A DNA stretch of 64,000 nucleotides from assembly GCA_020846145.1 (NCBI GenBank), contig JADLEL010000170.1:1-64000 (forward strand). The letters run 5' to 3'. This stretch comes from Pirellulales bacterium (GTDB taxonomy: Bacteria > Planctomycetota > Planctomycetia > Pirellulales > Thermoguttaceae). Of the stretch, positions 17,997 to 27,611 are shown piece after piece. Every line of letters begins with the position of its first letter. The first letter of the stretch is position 1. A program made the position numbers and the translations under genes. The notes under the pieces are model-generated. The model searched no databases. It was not told the origin of the DNA and worked only from the letters and a program-made list of their open reading frames with translations.

Positions 17997-20783
17997 ATGT
18001 CATCGGCGAAAATGCAATCCGGCACGGCCGGCGGACGCAATTTGTTAGGATTCAATTTGCAATTTGCAATCCTCACCATCCTTTTTCTTTTACCGGGCTT
18101 CACTCGGGCCGCCGAAACGGCCCCCCCGCCGAAAACAGCCCAAGCGTGGACGCGCGAGGAGGCGACCGCCCAGCTTTGGCTCAATCCCGAAGACGTGTAT
18201 CTGCAATTCGTCGCCTTGCAACTCGCCCGAAATGAAGGTAAGAGCGATGAGATTCAGGGGATGATCGACCGGCTCAGCCAACGGCGCTGGGGATTTCGCC
18301 CCGCGCAGGACCGGGAAGTCGATCTGTTCGCGCTCTTCACCGGCGCGTTGGCCGTGCAGGAGAGCCTGCAGCTCGACGCGCTGCGGGGGCCGGTGAATCC
18401 GTGGCTCGGCGAGATGGTCGATCCGGCGAAAAACACCGTCAAAATCGCCGCGCTCGAAGGGCCGTCGGTCAAAAGCCATCCCTGGGACAAGATGCTCGCC
18501 GCGCAACTGATTTCGGGCAAAAAGCCGGAGATCGGGCCGTTGGACCTCTGCGCGCCGGAGGACCAGTATTATCTGCACTTCCGCGCGCTCTCGAAATTGC
18601 TCGACATCCTCAATGCCGGCGACCTCTGGGGATCGCACCTCTTCGCGCAGGCCGAGAAAACGGCCAAGGACCAGCGGACCGGCGAACGCATCAAAAAGCA
18701 ACTGGCAATCGAGACCGATCCGCTCTCGCGGCCGTTTTACGACCTGGTCGTCGAGGAGGCGGCGGTTACGGGGAGCGATATTTTCTTCCGCGAGGGGAGC
18801 GACGTAACGCTGCTCTTCCAACTCAAGCAGCCCGAGGTGTTCAAGGCGCGGATGGACGCCTTTTTGGCGGCCGCCGAAAAGTCGCGGCCCGACGCCGTCC
18901 GAAGCACGGGCCGAATCGGCGCGGTCGAGTACGTTTCGATTACCACGCCCGACCGGGCGATCCACGCCTTCTCGGCGTATCCCAAGCAGAATTTGCACGT
19001 CCGCAGCAACTCCAAAGCCGGTTTGGAAAAAATCCTGAAAACCATCGCCGGCGATAAGGACGCGCCGCGGCTGGGCGACGCCACCGAGTTCAAGTACATC
19101 CGCACGCTCATGCCGCGCGGCGACGAGCGCGAAGACGGACTGGTTTATCTTTCCGATTCGTTCATCCGCCGGCTCGTCGGGCCGGAACTCAAGCTCACCG
19201 AAATGCGGCGGATACTCTGCTACAACCACCTGCGGATGATCGGCCACGCGGCGATGCTCTATCGCACGCAGTTCGGCAAGACGCCGGCGTCGCTCGAGGA
19301 ACTGACCGAGACCGGCTGCGCGCCGGGCTGGTTCGCGCCGAAGGAGGGCAAGGACATGCTGGCCTGTCCTTGCGGCGGAAGATATTCGCTCGCCGCCGAC
19401 AGGCTCTCCGGCGTTTGCTCGCATCACGGCAACGCCCGCGAATTGACCCCCTGCCGTGAAATTCCGCTCGACCGGGTGACGGAAAACGAAGCCGCGCAAT
19501 ACCGGCAATTCGTCGAGCAGTACAGCCAATACTGGCGGCGGTACTTCGATCCGATCGTGATTCGCCTGCAAGTTACGCCCCGGCAATATCGGGCGGAAAC
19601 GATCATTCTGCCGCTCATCGACAATTCGATCTACACCGGCATGGCGATGGCCTTGGGCGGCGAGCCGGAGCCGCTCGACGCCCTGCCCGTGCCCCAGCGG
19701 AACATTTTCAGCGTGGCGCTGCGCGTGAATAAGGAATCGGTCATGAATCAGGCGTTTCCGCTGCTCCGCGAAGTGCAGGGCATCGATCGGCGGGACGGGA
19801 TGCCGGGCATGGATCATTTGCTCGAATCCGCGAAGGCGTTCGTGAGCAACGGCATCGGCAACCAGATCGCGCTGAATATCTACGATGCCTCGCCGATGTT
19901 CGATTTCAACCTGACGAGGTTCCTGGGCGAGATGATGGGCGAATTCCGCGGCGCCGGCAGCTCGATGAATGATGAAATGATCCCCATTAGCTTCCTCGTC
20001 TCCTCGCTCAACTCGCCGGTTTATATTTCGGCGCCGGTGAAGGATGAAAAAATCGTCGATAAGTTCCTCGACGATCTCGACAAGGCGCTGGCCGTGGCGG
20101 CGCGGCAGAAGGAGCGCGGCGGCTGGTTCGATCTCGACTACGACTACTACCGCGTTCCGGCCGAGGGCAAATCGCCCGCCTTGCGCTGCTTCAACGTGCA
20201 GCTCGGGCCGGTGAAATGGCGGGTGTTTTTCGCGCGGATCGAAGGCGGGCTGTACGTCGCCAGCAAGAAGTTCATCCTGGACGATCTGGCCGAGGCCGCA
20301 AAGGCGGCTAAGGAAAATCCGCAAGCGCAGCGCGATCTCGGCCCAACGGCGCACGCGATGGTCCGCCTGCGGCCGGAGAACTGGAAGGAAACGCTGCCCG
20401 ACTTCAAGCTGGGCTGGGCCGAAGGGAGCCGCGAGGCGTGCTTGAACAACTTGGGGCCGCTTTCGTCGGTCGCGCGGGCGGCGGCTTCGCAAAACGCCAA
20501 TGCGGCCATCGAGGAAGTGCTGCGCGAGGCCGACGCCTTGCACGGCGTGCATTTCTACTGCCCCGACGGCGGTAAATACGAATTCGCGTCGGACGGCGGC
20601 CGCCCCGGCATCCGGCATATCGTCTGCCCGCTGCACGGCAACGCCGCCGCGCCGCGGCAGCTTTCGGCCCCCGCCGCGAAGAGTCCGCTCGATAAAATCT
20701 TAAAGGATTTTCACGGCCTGACCGCCGAACTCACCTTCCTCGAAGACGGCCTGCACGCGACCGCGACGATCGAGAGGAAGTAA
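17997..20783 (+). CDS. large exported protein with two pilin-like Cys/His motifs
   Basis: 928 aa from ATG 17997, preceded by GGGAGAA; an upstream in-frame ATG at 17937 is poorer. Residues about 17-39 form the signal sequence (LQFAILTILFLLPGFTRA). Two related segments stand out: CPCGGRYSLAADRLSGVCSHHG near 455 and CPDGGKYEFA...HIVCPLHGN near 853. Both fit the CPxGGxY...Cxx HG pattern seen in type IV pilin-like proteins. The region before the first (CYNHLRMIGHAAMLYRTQFG) also resembles pseudopilin-related sequences. The function is unknown; it is planctomycete-like and apparently monocistronic. Confidence 0.7.
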   Translation: MSSAKMQSGTAGGRNLLGFNLQFAILTILFLLPGFTRAAETAPPPKTAQAWTREEATAQLWLNPEDVYLQFVALQLARNEGKSDEIQGMIDRLSQRRWGFRPAQDREVDLFALFTGALAVQESLQLDALRGPVNPWLGEMVDPAKNTVKIAALEGPSVKSHPWDKMLAAQLISGKKPEIGPLDLCAPEDQYYLHFRALSKLLDILNAGDLWGSHLFAQAEKTAKDQRTGERIKKQLAIETDPLSRPFYDLVVEEAAVTGSDIFFREGSDVTLLFQLKQPEVFKARMDAFLAAAEKSRPDAVRSTGRIGAVEYVSITTPDRAIHAFSAYPKQNLHVRSNSKAGLEKILKTIAGDKDAPRLGDATEFKYIRTLMPRGDEREDGLVYLSDSFIRRLVGPELKLTEMRRILCYNHLRMIGHAAMLYRTQFGKTPASLEELTETGCAPGWFAPKEGKDMLACPCGGRYSLAADRLSGVCSHHGNARELTPCREIPLDRVTENEAAQYRQFVEQYSQYWRRYFDPIVIRLQVTPRQYRAETIILPLIDNSIYTGMAMALGGEPEPLDALPVPQRNIFSVALRVNKESVMNQAFPLLREVQGIDRRDGMPGMDHLLESAKAFVSNGIGNQIALNIYDASPMFDFNLTRFLGEMMGEFRGAGSSMNDEMIPISFLVSSLNSPVYISAPVKDEKIVDKFLDDLDKALAVAARQKERGGWFDLDYDYYRVPAEGKSPALRCFNVQLGPVKWRVFFARIEGGLYVASKKFILDDLAEAAKAAKENPQAQRDLGPTAHAMVRLRPENWKETLPDFKLGWAEGSREACLNNLGPLSSVARAAASQNANAAIEEVLREADALHGVHFYCPDGGKYEFASDGGRPGIRHIVCPLHGNAAAPRQLSAPAAKSPLDKILKDFHGLTAELTFLEDGLHATATIERK

Positions 20784-20846
20784 ATGTTTTCCGGGTGGAT
20801 TTGAAACAGTGGAAACAAAGCAACTCCCCCTTTGGTCATGGGGAAG

Positions 20847-21011
20847 GTAGCCGTTCACAGGGGACGGTCCCGATTTTTGCCGCGCAAAAGATGATGGTGC
20901 CCTGAAAGGGCTTAATCGCCGCAAAAATGGGACTGTCCCCCTTGCGCCGCTGCAAAATACGTTTTCCCGCCGAAAAATGGACCAGTCCCCGGCCGGGGCG
21001 TGAACGCTTAC
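20847..21011 (-). mobile_element. 205-bp MITE, copy 2, internally deleted (165 bp)
   Basis: Both terminal inverted repeats are present (GTAGCCGTTCAC at 20847, GTGAACGCTTAC ending at 21011), but about 40 bp of the middle are missing. No target duplication is visible: TGGGGAAG on the left, GGCCAATC on the right. It ends 121 bases before the peptidase start. Confidence 0.85.
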
Positions 21012-21132
21012 GGCCAATCTTGCATTTTCCGCTCCAATTCTCGGACCGGCGAGGTTATAATAGCACTTGCGCGCAGCAAAATCGCGCGGAATATCGGTTC
21101 GTTTTCACATTTCTTTCTCCCAGACGTCTCCG

Positions 21133-23247
21133 ATGAAAAAACGCATTCGGCTTCACGCGATCGGCATCCTGGTTTTTCTCTTTTCCGGCGCGGCATTCGC
21201 GCAGGAATACGTCAATCCGGCCTACTCCGCCAAACGCTACGCGGAGTTGAGCCGGCAAATTCAAAACTCGGCGAAACTGGGGACGCTGCAAGTAGAATGG
21301 AAGGAAGACGGCAAGGCGTTCGAGTTCGCCCGGGACGGCAAAAGGTATCGCTACGATATCGCCGCCGGAACGAAGAAGGAGATCGACTCCAAGGCGCCGT
21401 CCGCCGATCCCGCGAAACAAACGCCCGCCGCCAATTCGCGCCGCGTGCGCGGGCGTTCCAACTCGCAGGCCAGGCCCCCGCGGGCGCGGCAGTTCAAGAC
21501 CGCGCTCTCGCCGGACGGCAAGTTCATGGCCTTCTGCCTCGAGCGGAATTTGTGGCTGGTCGATCTCGATACCCACCGCGAATTCGCCGTCACCGACGAC
21601 GGCAACGAGCGCGACCGCGTCCACTACGCCGCCGCGAACTGGACCTACGGCGAGGAGTTGGATCAAGGCACCGCGATGTGGTGGTCGCCCAACGGCCGAA
21701 AAATCGCCTTCTACCGCTTCGACGAGAAACTGGTCGTCGATTACTATCTGGCGATGGAGCAGACGAAAATCCAAGACCGCTTAAGCGCGGTGCCGTACAA
21801 CAAGGCCGGCACGCCCAATCCGGAAGTCGATCTGCTGATCTACGATCTCGACTCGCGGCAAACCGTGAAGGTCGATGCCCGCGACGGCAAACCGTTCGAC
21901 AATTCGGTCGTGGGGCATTATCTCTACGGCGTTTCCTGGACCGCGGACGGCGCGGAGTTGCTCTTCCATCGCACCAACCGGCGGCAGAATATCATGGAGT
22001 TCTGCGCCGCCAGTCCGGCGACGGGCAAATGCCGCGTAGTCGTCCGCGAGGAGTGGCCGGCAAGCTGGACGGAGAATTCGCCGCCCCGGCGGTTCCTCGA
22101 GGACGGGAAACGCTTCATCTGGACTTCCGATCGCACGGGCTGGAAGAACTTCTATCTCTACGAACTGAGCGGCAAATTGCCGGCCACGCTCACCAGCCAC
22201 GATTTCGAGGTCGGTCCGATCGTCCGCCTCGACGAGAAGGCGGGCAAGCTCTATTACATGGCTCGCGACGGCGACAATCCCATGAAGCTCCAATTGCACT
22301 GCGTGGGACTCGACGGTCAAGGCGGCAAGCGGCTCACCGATCCGGCGTTTTTCCATTCCGTGGACGTCGCTCCCGACGGCAAGCACTTCATCGACACCGC
22401 GCAAACGCACGACCGCCCGCCCGTCACGAGCCTGATGGACGCCGAGGGGAAGAAAATCGCCGAGTTGGCCGCAAGCGATCTGGCCGATTACGACAAGCTG
22501 GGCCTGCGCCGGGTGGAACTGCTCAAGTTCAAGGCCGCCGACGGCAAGACCGACCTCTACGGCATGTTGCACGTCCCCTCGAACTTCGATCCGCGCAATA
22601 AATATCCCCTACTGGTAAGCGTTTACGCCGGGCCGGAAACCGTCGGCGCGCACGAAACCTTCATGCTGCCCAATCCGCTTACGGAATGCGGTTTTCTCGT
22701 GGCCTCGTTCGACTCGCGCACCGCCAGCGGGCGCGGCAAACGCTTTTTGGACGACATTTACCTGAAACTCGGCCGGGTCGAGGCCGACGATCAGGCGGCG
22801 GGCGTGAAATCGCTCGCCGCGCGCGGTTTCGTCGATCCGCGCCGCGTGGGCATTTTCGGCACCTCCTACGGCGGCACGATGTCGGCGATGTGCCTGCTGC
22901 GATATCCCGACGTCTTTCACGCCGCCTGCGCCTGCGCCGCCTTGACCGACTACCGCAATTACGACACGGTTTACGCCGAACGCTACATGTGGATTCCGCA
23001 GGAAAACCAGGCCGGCTACGACGCCGCCTGCATCACGAACTACGCCGCAAACCTTCAAGGCCGGCTGATGATCTTCTTCGGCACCGCCGACGACAACGTC
23101 CATCCCGCCAACTCCTTGCAGTTGATCCAGGCCCTACAGCGGGCGGGCAAGAGCTTCGAGGTGCAAGTCGGGCCGGATCAAGGCCATCGCGCGATCGACT
23201 TCGACCGAATGATGGAGTTCTTCCGCGAGAGCCTGACGAAAAATTGA
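21133..23247 (+). CDS. prolyl oligopeptidase family S9B (DPP IV-like) peptidase
   Basis: 704 aa from ATG 21133, which starts a clear signal peptide (MKKRIRLHAIGILVFLFSGAAFA); an in-frame upstream start is rejected. Residues 60-470 form the DPP IV N-terminal beta-propeller (PDGKFMAFCLERNLWLVDLD, YGEELDQG). The alpha/beta-hydrolase domain carries the nucleophile in GTSYGG near residue 578, Asp in GTADDNVHP near 651 and His in DQGHR near 684. It would release dipeptides, typically after proline, from exported or imported peptides in the periplasm. Confidence 0.92.
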   Translation: MKKRIRLHAIGILVFLFSGAAFAQEYVNPAYSAKRYAELSRQIQNSAKLGTLQVEWKEDGKAFEFARDGKRYRYDIAAGTKKEIDSKAPSADPAKQTPAANSRRVRGRSNSQARPPRARQFKTALSPDGKFMAFCLERNLWLVDLDTHREFAVTDDGNERDRVHYAAANWTYGEELDQGTAMWWSPNGRKIAFYRFDEKLVVDYYLAMEQTKIQDRLSAVPYNKAGTPNPEVDLLIYDLDSRQTVKVDARDGKPFDNSVVGHYLYGVSWTADGAELLFHRTNRRQNIMEFCAASPATGKCRVVVREEWPASWTENSPPRRFLEDGKRFIWTSDRTGWKNFYLYELSGKLPATLTSHDFEVGPIVRLDEKAGKLYYMARDGDNPMKLQLHCVGLDGQGGKRLTDPAFFHSVDVAPDGKHFIDTAQTHDRPPVTSLMDAEGKKIAELAASDLADYDKLGLRRVELLKFKAADGKTDLYGMLHVPSNFDPRNKYPLLVSVYAGPETVGAHETFMLPNPLTECGFLVASFDSRTASGRGKRFLDDIYLKLGRVEADDQAAGVKSLAARGFVDPRRVGIFGTSYGGTMSAMCLLRYPDVFHAACACAALTDYRNYDTVYAERYMWIPQENQAGYDAACITNYAANLQGRLMIFFGTADDNVHPANSLQLIQALQRAGKSFEVQVGPDQGHRAIDFDRMMEFFRESLTKN

Positions 23248-23310
23248 CCGAGTTCGGTCGGGGCGCTAGCGTAGTGTCTCGTAATTAAGGTAATTTATGA
23301 ATTTGGCATC

Positions 23311-23374
23311 AGGAAAACAGACATTCCTGGCCGTCAAGTGAATTGGCAATATAGGATCAATTGGACAGACAGGA
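23311..23374. repeat. imperfect inverted repeat (REP-like)
   Basis: Arms AGACATTCCTGGC and ...CAGGAACGTCT separated by about 35 bp, in the gap between the peptidase and the sulfatase remnant. Confidence 0.4.
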
Positions 23375-23455
23375 ACGTCTTTCCTCCTGAGTTTGACACT
23401 CGGTGCGTAAATCAACATCTGAGCGAGACGCTCCACTCGTTTATCGGGTTATTCC

Positions 23456-24008
23456 TCATTTTCCGGGGTCATCGTTCTCCTGCCGTTCTCCCGGCGTGCT
23501 GCGCCCCTCGCGTTTGTACTTTTCCAGCAAATCCTTCAACTCGCGGACGATGTCGGGCCGTTCCCCGTAGAGATTGCGCCGTTCGGAAAGATCGGCACGC
23601 AGGTCGTACAACTCGCCAGCGAAAGCGTGCGGTTGATAACCGCGTTCTTTCTTGAACCATTCGGGTTCCTTGTTCGCGTTGCCGGTTTTGGCGTCGATGA
23701 AGACCCAATCGCCCTTGCGGATCGCCAGTCTGCCGTTGCCGCCGTGATGCACGAGCGCTTCGCGGAGCGGCGTCGCCCTTTTCTCTCCGAGCAAGGCGGG
23801 AAGGATATTGACGCTGTCCTCGCCGGCATTGTCGGGCAGCTTCGCGCCGACGATCTCCGCGCAGGTCGCCAGCATATCTACGTGGCAGACAACTTCTCCG
23901 CTTACGGCGGCTGCTGGGATTTTCTTCGGCCAGCGGGAGTGGAAGGCGACGCGGTGCCCTCCCTCCCAAGTGTCGCGCTTGACGCCGCGCGCTAACTGTC
24001 TGATAAAT
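23456..24008 (-). pseudogene. sulfatase, C-terminal remnant
   Basis: The frame is open from about 24008 to the stop at 23456 and encodes about 180 aa of an arylsulfatase C-terminus. RDTWEGGHRVAFHSRWP and VNILPALLG are typical, followed by ELYDLRADLSERRNL near the end. The N-terminal 300 or so residues, including the formylglycine site, are missing. There is no start codon before the conserved block; the first Met (23875) lies well inside it. The break at about 24005 borders the HNH island. Confidence 0.85.
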
Positions 24009-24292
24009 CACAACTTACGACAAGATCAGTTTCCGAATAGCCTCTAAATGGCCGGAAAACCCGATTACCAGCGCAAACAGCACTCTAGAAAAGGAACTGA
24101 AATAACCTTTTCTCCATTCTATTCTTTTGGAAAAATCATGATCCGCAACTGCCAGATTTTCGTTATGCTAAAACATAACCTACGACCTACGAGCAAAACC
24201 GCAATATGTGCCTGAAGATCGAATGGATCGATTGACGTCGCGCCTCTCGTGCCGACAGCACCCTAATCGCAAAGCTGTCGCGGCCACCCGCG
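24009..24292. other. intergenic region, nothing recognised
   Basis: AT-richer than the surroundings; no ORF with coding character, hairpin or repeat was seen. It lies at the junction between the broken sulfatase and the HNH island. Confidence 0.35.
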
Positions 24293-24442
24293 TTACTCAT
24301 CGCATTCTTTCAAACACCTTTCGCAGTTTTTAACGTGATCGTCCCAACATTTCTCACAAAATGGATTCCCATTTCCTCCGCAATAACCGTATATTTCGCT
24401 ATACTCCAAGCAGTTGGTGCAATCTTCATGGTCATCTTGCAT
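24293..24442 (-). CDS. 49-aa Cys-rich mini-protein
   Basis: Starts at ATG 24442 inside the last codons of the HNH gene (11-bp overlap) and reads MQDDHEDCTNC...CGGNGNPFC, then EKCWDDHVKNCERCLKECDE. It has eight Cys in 49 residues, three as CxxC pairs (CTNC, CEKC, CERC), and is acidic. This looks like a small zinc-binding protein. It has no known homolog that I recognise. Overlap with the HNH gene suggests co-translation and a joint role. Confidence 0.6.
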   Translation of the reverse strand: MQDDHEDCTNCLEYSEIYGYCGGNGNPFCEKCWDDHVKNCERCLKECDE

Positions 24443-25040
24443 GATGATTCCTCAGAAAATCCTGGTTAATCGATGTAAGTAGTGATTCAACATGTTTTAC
24501 CGTGTTATGATCGGCAAAATGCGCCATTTTATGGTGGTGAGCACAAAGTACACATAAATTGAAGAGCGAGTTCTCCCCGTTTTTATAAAGGGGAATTATA
24601 TGATGAACCTCAATGTAAGGAGTCGCATCATTTCGCAAAAAAGTATTATTACAGCCTTCAAAAAGGCAATAATCTCCGAATACCTCCCTGGCGAGCCTCG
24701 CCCATCTCACATTTCTGACATAGGATTCAATCATGTATTCCTTTCTTTCGGGAGTTTCTAAAGAAAGGTCTATGGTTTTCGTTTCGTCCTTTTCCACGTC
24801 CAAAAGATCAACACCTCGCAATGTATAATTACCGGTATAATCCAGGAAAGTAATGATCCCGTCATTCCTTAGCTGTTGAAGCATTTCGCACGTCTTTTGA
24901 CGAGGAAATCTGTTTTTCGGATATGATTGCCGTAAGACTCCTTCATTGGCCGCGAAGAACTCATCTAAAGAGAATGTCCTTGAACCGATTTCATTGCAAA
25001 ATGAAATCACCCGTTGATAGACTAGATCTTTCCACTTCAT
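24432..25040 (-). CDS. HNH endonuclease with N-terminal winged-helix-like domain
   Basis: 202 aa. Residues about 1-75 (FSLDEFFAANEGVLRQSYP, MLQQLRNDGIITFLDYTGNY) resemble the winged-helix domain attached to DpnI-type nucleases. Residues 125-190 are an HNH nuclease: CLFEGCNN, then IEVHHIIPLYKNGENSLFN, then LCVLCAHHHKMAH. Together they suggest a restriction-type enzyme acting on DNA, possibly sensing a base modification. The gene is AT-richer than its neighbours and lies between a broken sulfatase and an IS256 remnant, which fits horizontal acquisition. Confidence 0.8.
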   Translation of the reverse strand: MKWKDLVYQRVISFCNEIGSRTFSLDEFFAANEGVLRQSYPKNRFPRQKTCEMLQQLRNDGIITFLDYTGNYTLRGVDLLDVEKDETKTIDLSLETPERKEYMIESYVRNVRWARLAREVFGDYCLFEGCNNTFLRNDATPYIEVHHIIPLYKNGENSLFNLCVLCAHHHKMAHFADHNTVKHVESLLTSINQDFLRNHHAR

Positions 25041-25096
25041 GGTGGTATCACTTTATATAAGTAATTGTCATATGTTGTGGATGCGGGGGGTTAATA

Positions 25097-25610
25097 TTAA
25101 GCGGCTTCTTGGGTGATTTTGATACCGCCGGTGAAGATTATGCCGGCGATGACTTCCGGTAGGAACTTGGCTCAGTTTAAAGTCCGCCAACGTTTCGCGG
25201 CGCTTGGCATCAGCTTGAAGACCATCGTCAAGCAAGCCGTCCGTGCGCCGCTGACTTTCGTGCGGTCCGTTCGCAATCGCACTGTGTCGAACTTCAATTC
25301 GATCGTATTCATCATCCGCAAAGGGATCCGTGTTCGGCCGGGAAGTTGTAATACTCCAACAATTTCTCGCGGTCCTTCGCCAGGCATTGCGTCGCCTTCG
25401 GGTATTTCGCTTCGTAGGTCGCGATGAACGAATCGAAAGATTTCTCGGCGTTGGCCCGCGTCGAAGTCATCCAAATCTTGTGGATATTTTCTTTCGCTTC
25501 CGGTTGCAAACGCTTGGGCAACTCGTCGAACACGTTGGCCGTCTTATGCACCCAGCAGCGTTGCTCGCGCGTCGTCGACCAGACTTGCGGCAAGGCCTTC
25601 CACAAGTCCA
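25097..25610 (-). pseudogene. IS256-family transposase, C-terminal remnant with frameshift
   Basis: The DDE transposase C-terminus is recognisable in two frames. WKALPQVWSTTREQRCWVHK through YYNFPAEH is read in one. After a frameshift near 25330 the next is NTIELKFDTVRLRTDRTKV through AKRWRTLN. An in-frame TGA follows, then LPEVIAGIIFTGGIK and the original stop at 25097. The N-terminal half is absent: the match begins only a few bases after the ilvC stop codon. The element is dead. Confidence 0.88.
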
Positions 25611-25612
25611 GT

Positions 25613-26617
25613 TTATACTTCTTTGGCGTTGATCCACGACATCAGCTTGCGAAGCTGGCGGCCGACTTCCTCGACCTGATGTTGCCGTTCCTTGCGCCGC
25701 AGGGCCTTGAAGGCCGGGGCATTGGCCTTGTTTTCCAGAATCCATTCCCGGGCGAAACTGCCGTTTTGGATTTCGCCCAAAATCTTTTTCATTTCGGCCT
25801 TGGTCTCGTCGGTGATGATTCGCGGGCCGCGGCTGTAATCGCCGTATTCGGCGGTGTTCGAGATGCTGTACCGCATATAGTTCAGCCCCCCTTGGTAGAT
25901 GAGATCGACGATGAGCTTCACCTCGTGGACGCACTCGAAATAAGCCATTTCGGGCTGGTAGCCGGCTTCGACCAGGGTCTCAAAGCCGGCTTTGATCAGC
26001 GCGCAAAGCCCGCCGCAAAGCACGACCTGTTCGCCGAAGAGGTCGGTTTCGGTCTCTTCGGCAAAGGTGGTCTCGATCACGCCGCCCCGCGTGCCGCCGA
26101 TCCCCTTGGCGTAGGCTAGGCCGATCTTAAGAGCGTCGGGCGCCGCGCCATCGAGCAAGCCGATGAGGCAGGGAACGCCCGCACCGCGTGCGTACTCCGA
26201 CCGCACCAGGTGGCCGGGGCCTTTCGGCGCGACGAGGATCACCGATACGCCCTTGGGCACGTCGAATTGGCCGAAATGGACGTTGAATCCGTGCGAACAG
26301 ACGACCACGTTGCCCGGCGAGAGGTTGTCGCGGATCTGGCCGCGGAAGATATCGGCCTGAAGTTCGTCGGGCAGGAGGATGGTGATGATATCGGCCTTTT
26401 TCACCGCTTCCGGCGTGGGAATCGGCTGAAAGCCGTCCTTGACCGCCTGTTCGTAATTCGGCGTGCCGGGTAACTCGGCCACGATCACCGTGCAGCCGCT
26501 GTCGCGAAGGTTTTGCGCGTGGGCGTGCCCTTGCGAGCCGTAGCCCAAAATGGCGATGGTCTTGTTTTTCAAGAGCGCGACGTCGGCGTCTTTGTCGTAA
26601 TAGATTTTGGCGGGCAT
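25613..26617 (-). CDS. ilvC: ketol-acid reductoisomerase
   Basis: 334 aa, class I length. It converts 2-acetolactate to 2,3-dihydroxyisovalerate in valine/leucine biosynthesis, and the matching isoleucine step, using NADPH and Mg2+. [13 protein letters not shown] near residues 25-37 is the Rossmann motif; [23 protein letters not shown] and ETDLFGEQ carry catalytic and metal-binding residues. AAGGAACG precedes the ATG by 8 bases. It follows ilvN on the same strand, separated by a REP palindrome. Its stop codon is nearly touched by the IS256 remnant. Confidence 0.96.
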   Translation of the reverse strand: MPAKIYYDKDADVALLKNKTIAILGYGSQGHAHAQNLRDSGCTVIVAELPGTPNYEQAVKDGFQPIPTPEAVKKADIITILLPDELQADIFRGQIRDNLSPGNVVVCSHGFNVHFGQFDVPKGVSVILVAPKGPGHLVRSEYARGAGVPCLIGLLDGAAPDALKIGLAYAKGIGGTRGGVIETTFAEETETDLFGEQVVLCGGLCALIKAGFETLVEAGYQPEMAYFECVHEVKLIVDLIYQGGLNYMRYSISNTAEYGDYSRGPRIITDETKAEMKKILGEIQNGSFAREWILENKANAPAFKALRRKERQHQVEEVGRQLRKLMSWINAKEV

Positions 26618-26653
26618 TTTTTCGTTCCTTTTTATTTATCGGGGGCAACGATC

Positions 26654-26680
26654 TGCCCCCGGTGTATTCACCGGGGGCTA
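26654..26680. repeat. REP-like palindrome (TGCCCCCGGTG type)
   Basis: Same unit as at 5413-5534; it lies between ilvN and ilvC and overlaps the ilvN stop codon. Confidence 0.7.
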
Positions 26681-27166
26681 AATGTCTTTCTGGCATCCGC
26701 GGACCATGGCGATGCGCCCGGTGCGCGCGAGTTCGAGGATGCCGAAGGGACGCATGAGTTCGATGAACGCTTCGATTTTCTTCTCGGGGCCGGAGATTTC
26801 GACCATCACGGCGTCGGGCGAGACATCGACGATGCGGCCGCGGAAGATATCGGCAAGTTCGCCGATCTTACCCCTCATGTCGGGTGGCGCGGCGATTTTA
26901 ATCAGCATCAAGTCGCGCTCCACGTGCTCGTGGGAACTGATATCGTCAACCTGCACTACCGTGATGATCTTTTCGAGTTGCTTGCGAACTTGCGATAATA
27001 CGTTGTCGTCGCCGACCACGACGAAGGTCATCCTCGACAATTGGGGGTCTTCGGTTTCCCCCACAACGAGGCTGTCGATGTTGTAACCGCGGGAGGCCAG
27101 CATCCCCGAAATATGGGAGAGCACTCCGGGCACGTTCTGGACCAATGCCGACAACACATGTCGCAT
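26678..27166 (-). CDS. ilvN: acetolactate synthase small (regulatory) subunit
   Basis: 162 aa from ATG 27166, with GAGG 8 bases upstream; a longer in-frame start at 27274 has no support. The N-terminal ACT domain (MRHVLSALVQNVPGVLSHISGML, RGYNIDSLVVGETEDPQLSR) binds valine for feedback control. The C-terminal domain (residues about 80-160, DISSHEHVERDLMLIKI) completes a normal IlvN/IlvH. Next on the same strand is ilvC. The catalytic subunit gene is not in the window. Confidence 0.94.
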   Translation of the reverse strand: MRHVLSALVQNVPGVLSHISGMLASRGYNIDSLVVGETEDPQLSRMTFVVVGDDNVLSQVRKQLEKIITVVQVDDISSHEHVERDLMLIKIAAPPDMRGKIGELADIFRGRIVDVSPDAVMVEISGPEKKIEAFIELMRPFGILELARTGRIAMVRGCQKDI

Positions 27167-27276
27167 ATCATTTACCTCAAAATACCGTAAACGGGTCATT
27201 CTAATGCCCGGTAGGGCATCCAACAAGAGCCGGACCGGCGAAATAGGTTCGACTTGCAAAGGGGCATGTTTCAAAT

Positions 27277-27360
27277 GTAGGACAGGTTTCCAACCCGTCT
27301 TTTGATGCAGAGATGGTTTTACGAGAAATCCAATGACAGGTTGGAAACCGGTCCTGCGAA
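27277..27360. repeat. REP-like pair (GACAGGTTTCCAACC type)
   Basis: GGACAGGTTTCCAACCCGTC at 27280 and its near-complement GACAGGTTGGAAACCGGTCC about 55 bp further on. The same family occurs at 58352-58436, and a single degenerate unit occurs near 51510. Confidence 0.8.
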
Positions 27361-27611
27361 AGAACGGGATTTTGAACCATACCCCAAAAAGTCGAAAAAG
27401 CCGAAGCGCGGCAATATGCGCAAGATAAATAAAGAGTATTGATATCGCAGAATTATCCGGTTGTGTTTTTTGGGGCGACTTTTCGGATTTTAACGGTTAT
27501 TCCTGCATTACGGGGCAATTCTAGCCGATTAGGGTTTGGACAGATTGCTATAACCGCCCGATTCTCGCGCTTTGGCATCCAAAACGCGGAGAATTCAAGG
27601 AGGATTATCTG

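Noticed and set aside
18090-20636. 848-codon open frame opposite the 928-aa exported protein gene
   Set aside because: Shadow frame with His/Arg/Glu-rich composition and no motif; the plus-strand protein has a signal peptide and ribosome-binding site.
20839-21019. Target duplication at MITE copy 2
   Set aside because: The flanks TGGGGAAG and GGCCAATC do not match; this copy has an internal deletion and probably arose by rearrangement.
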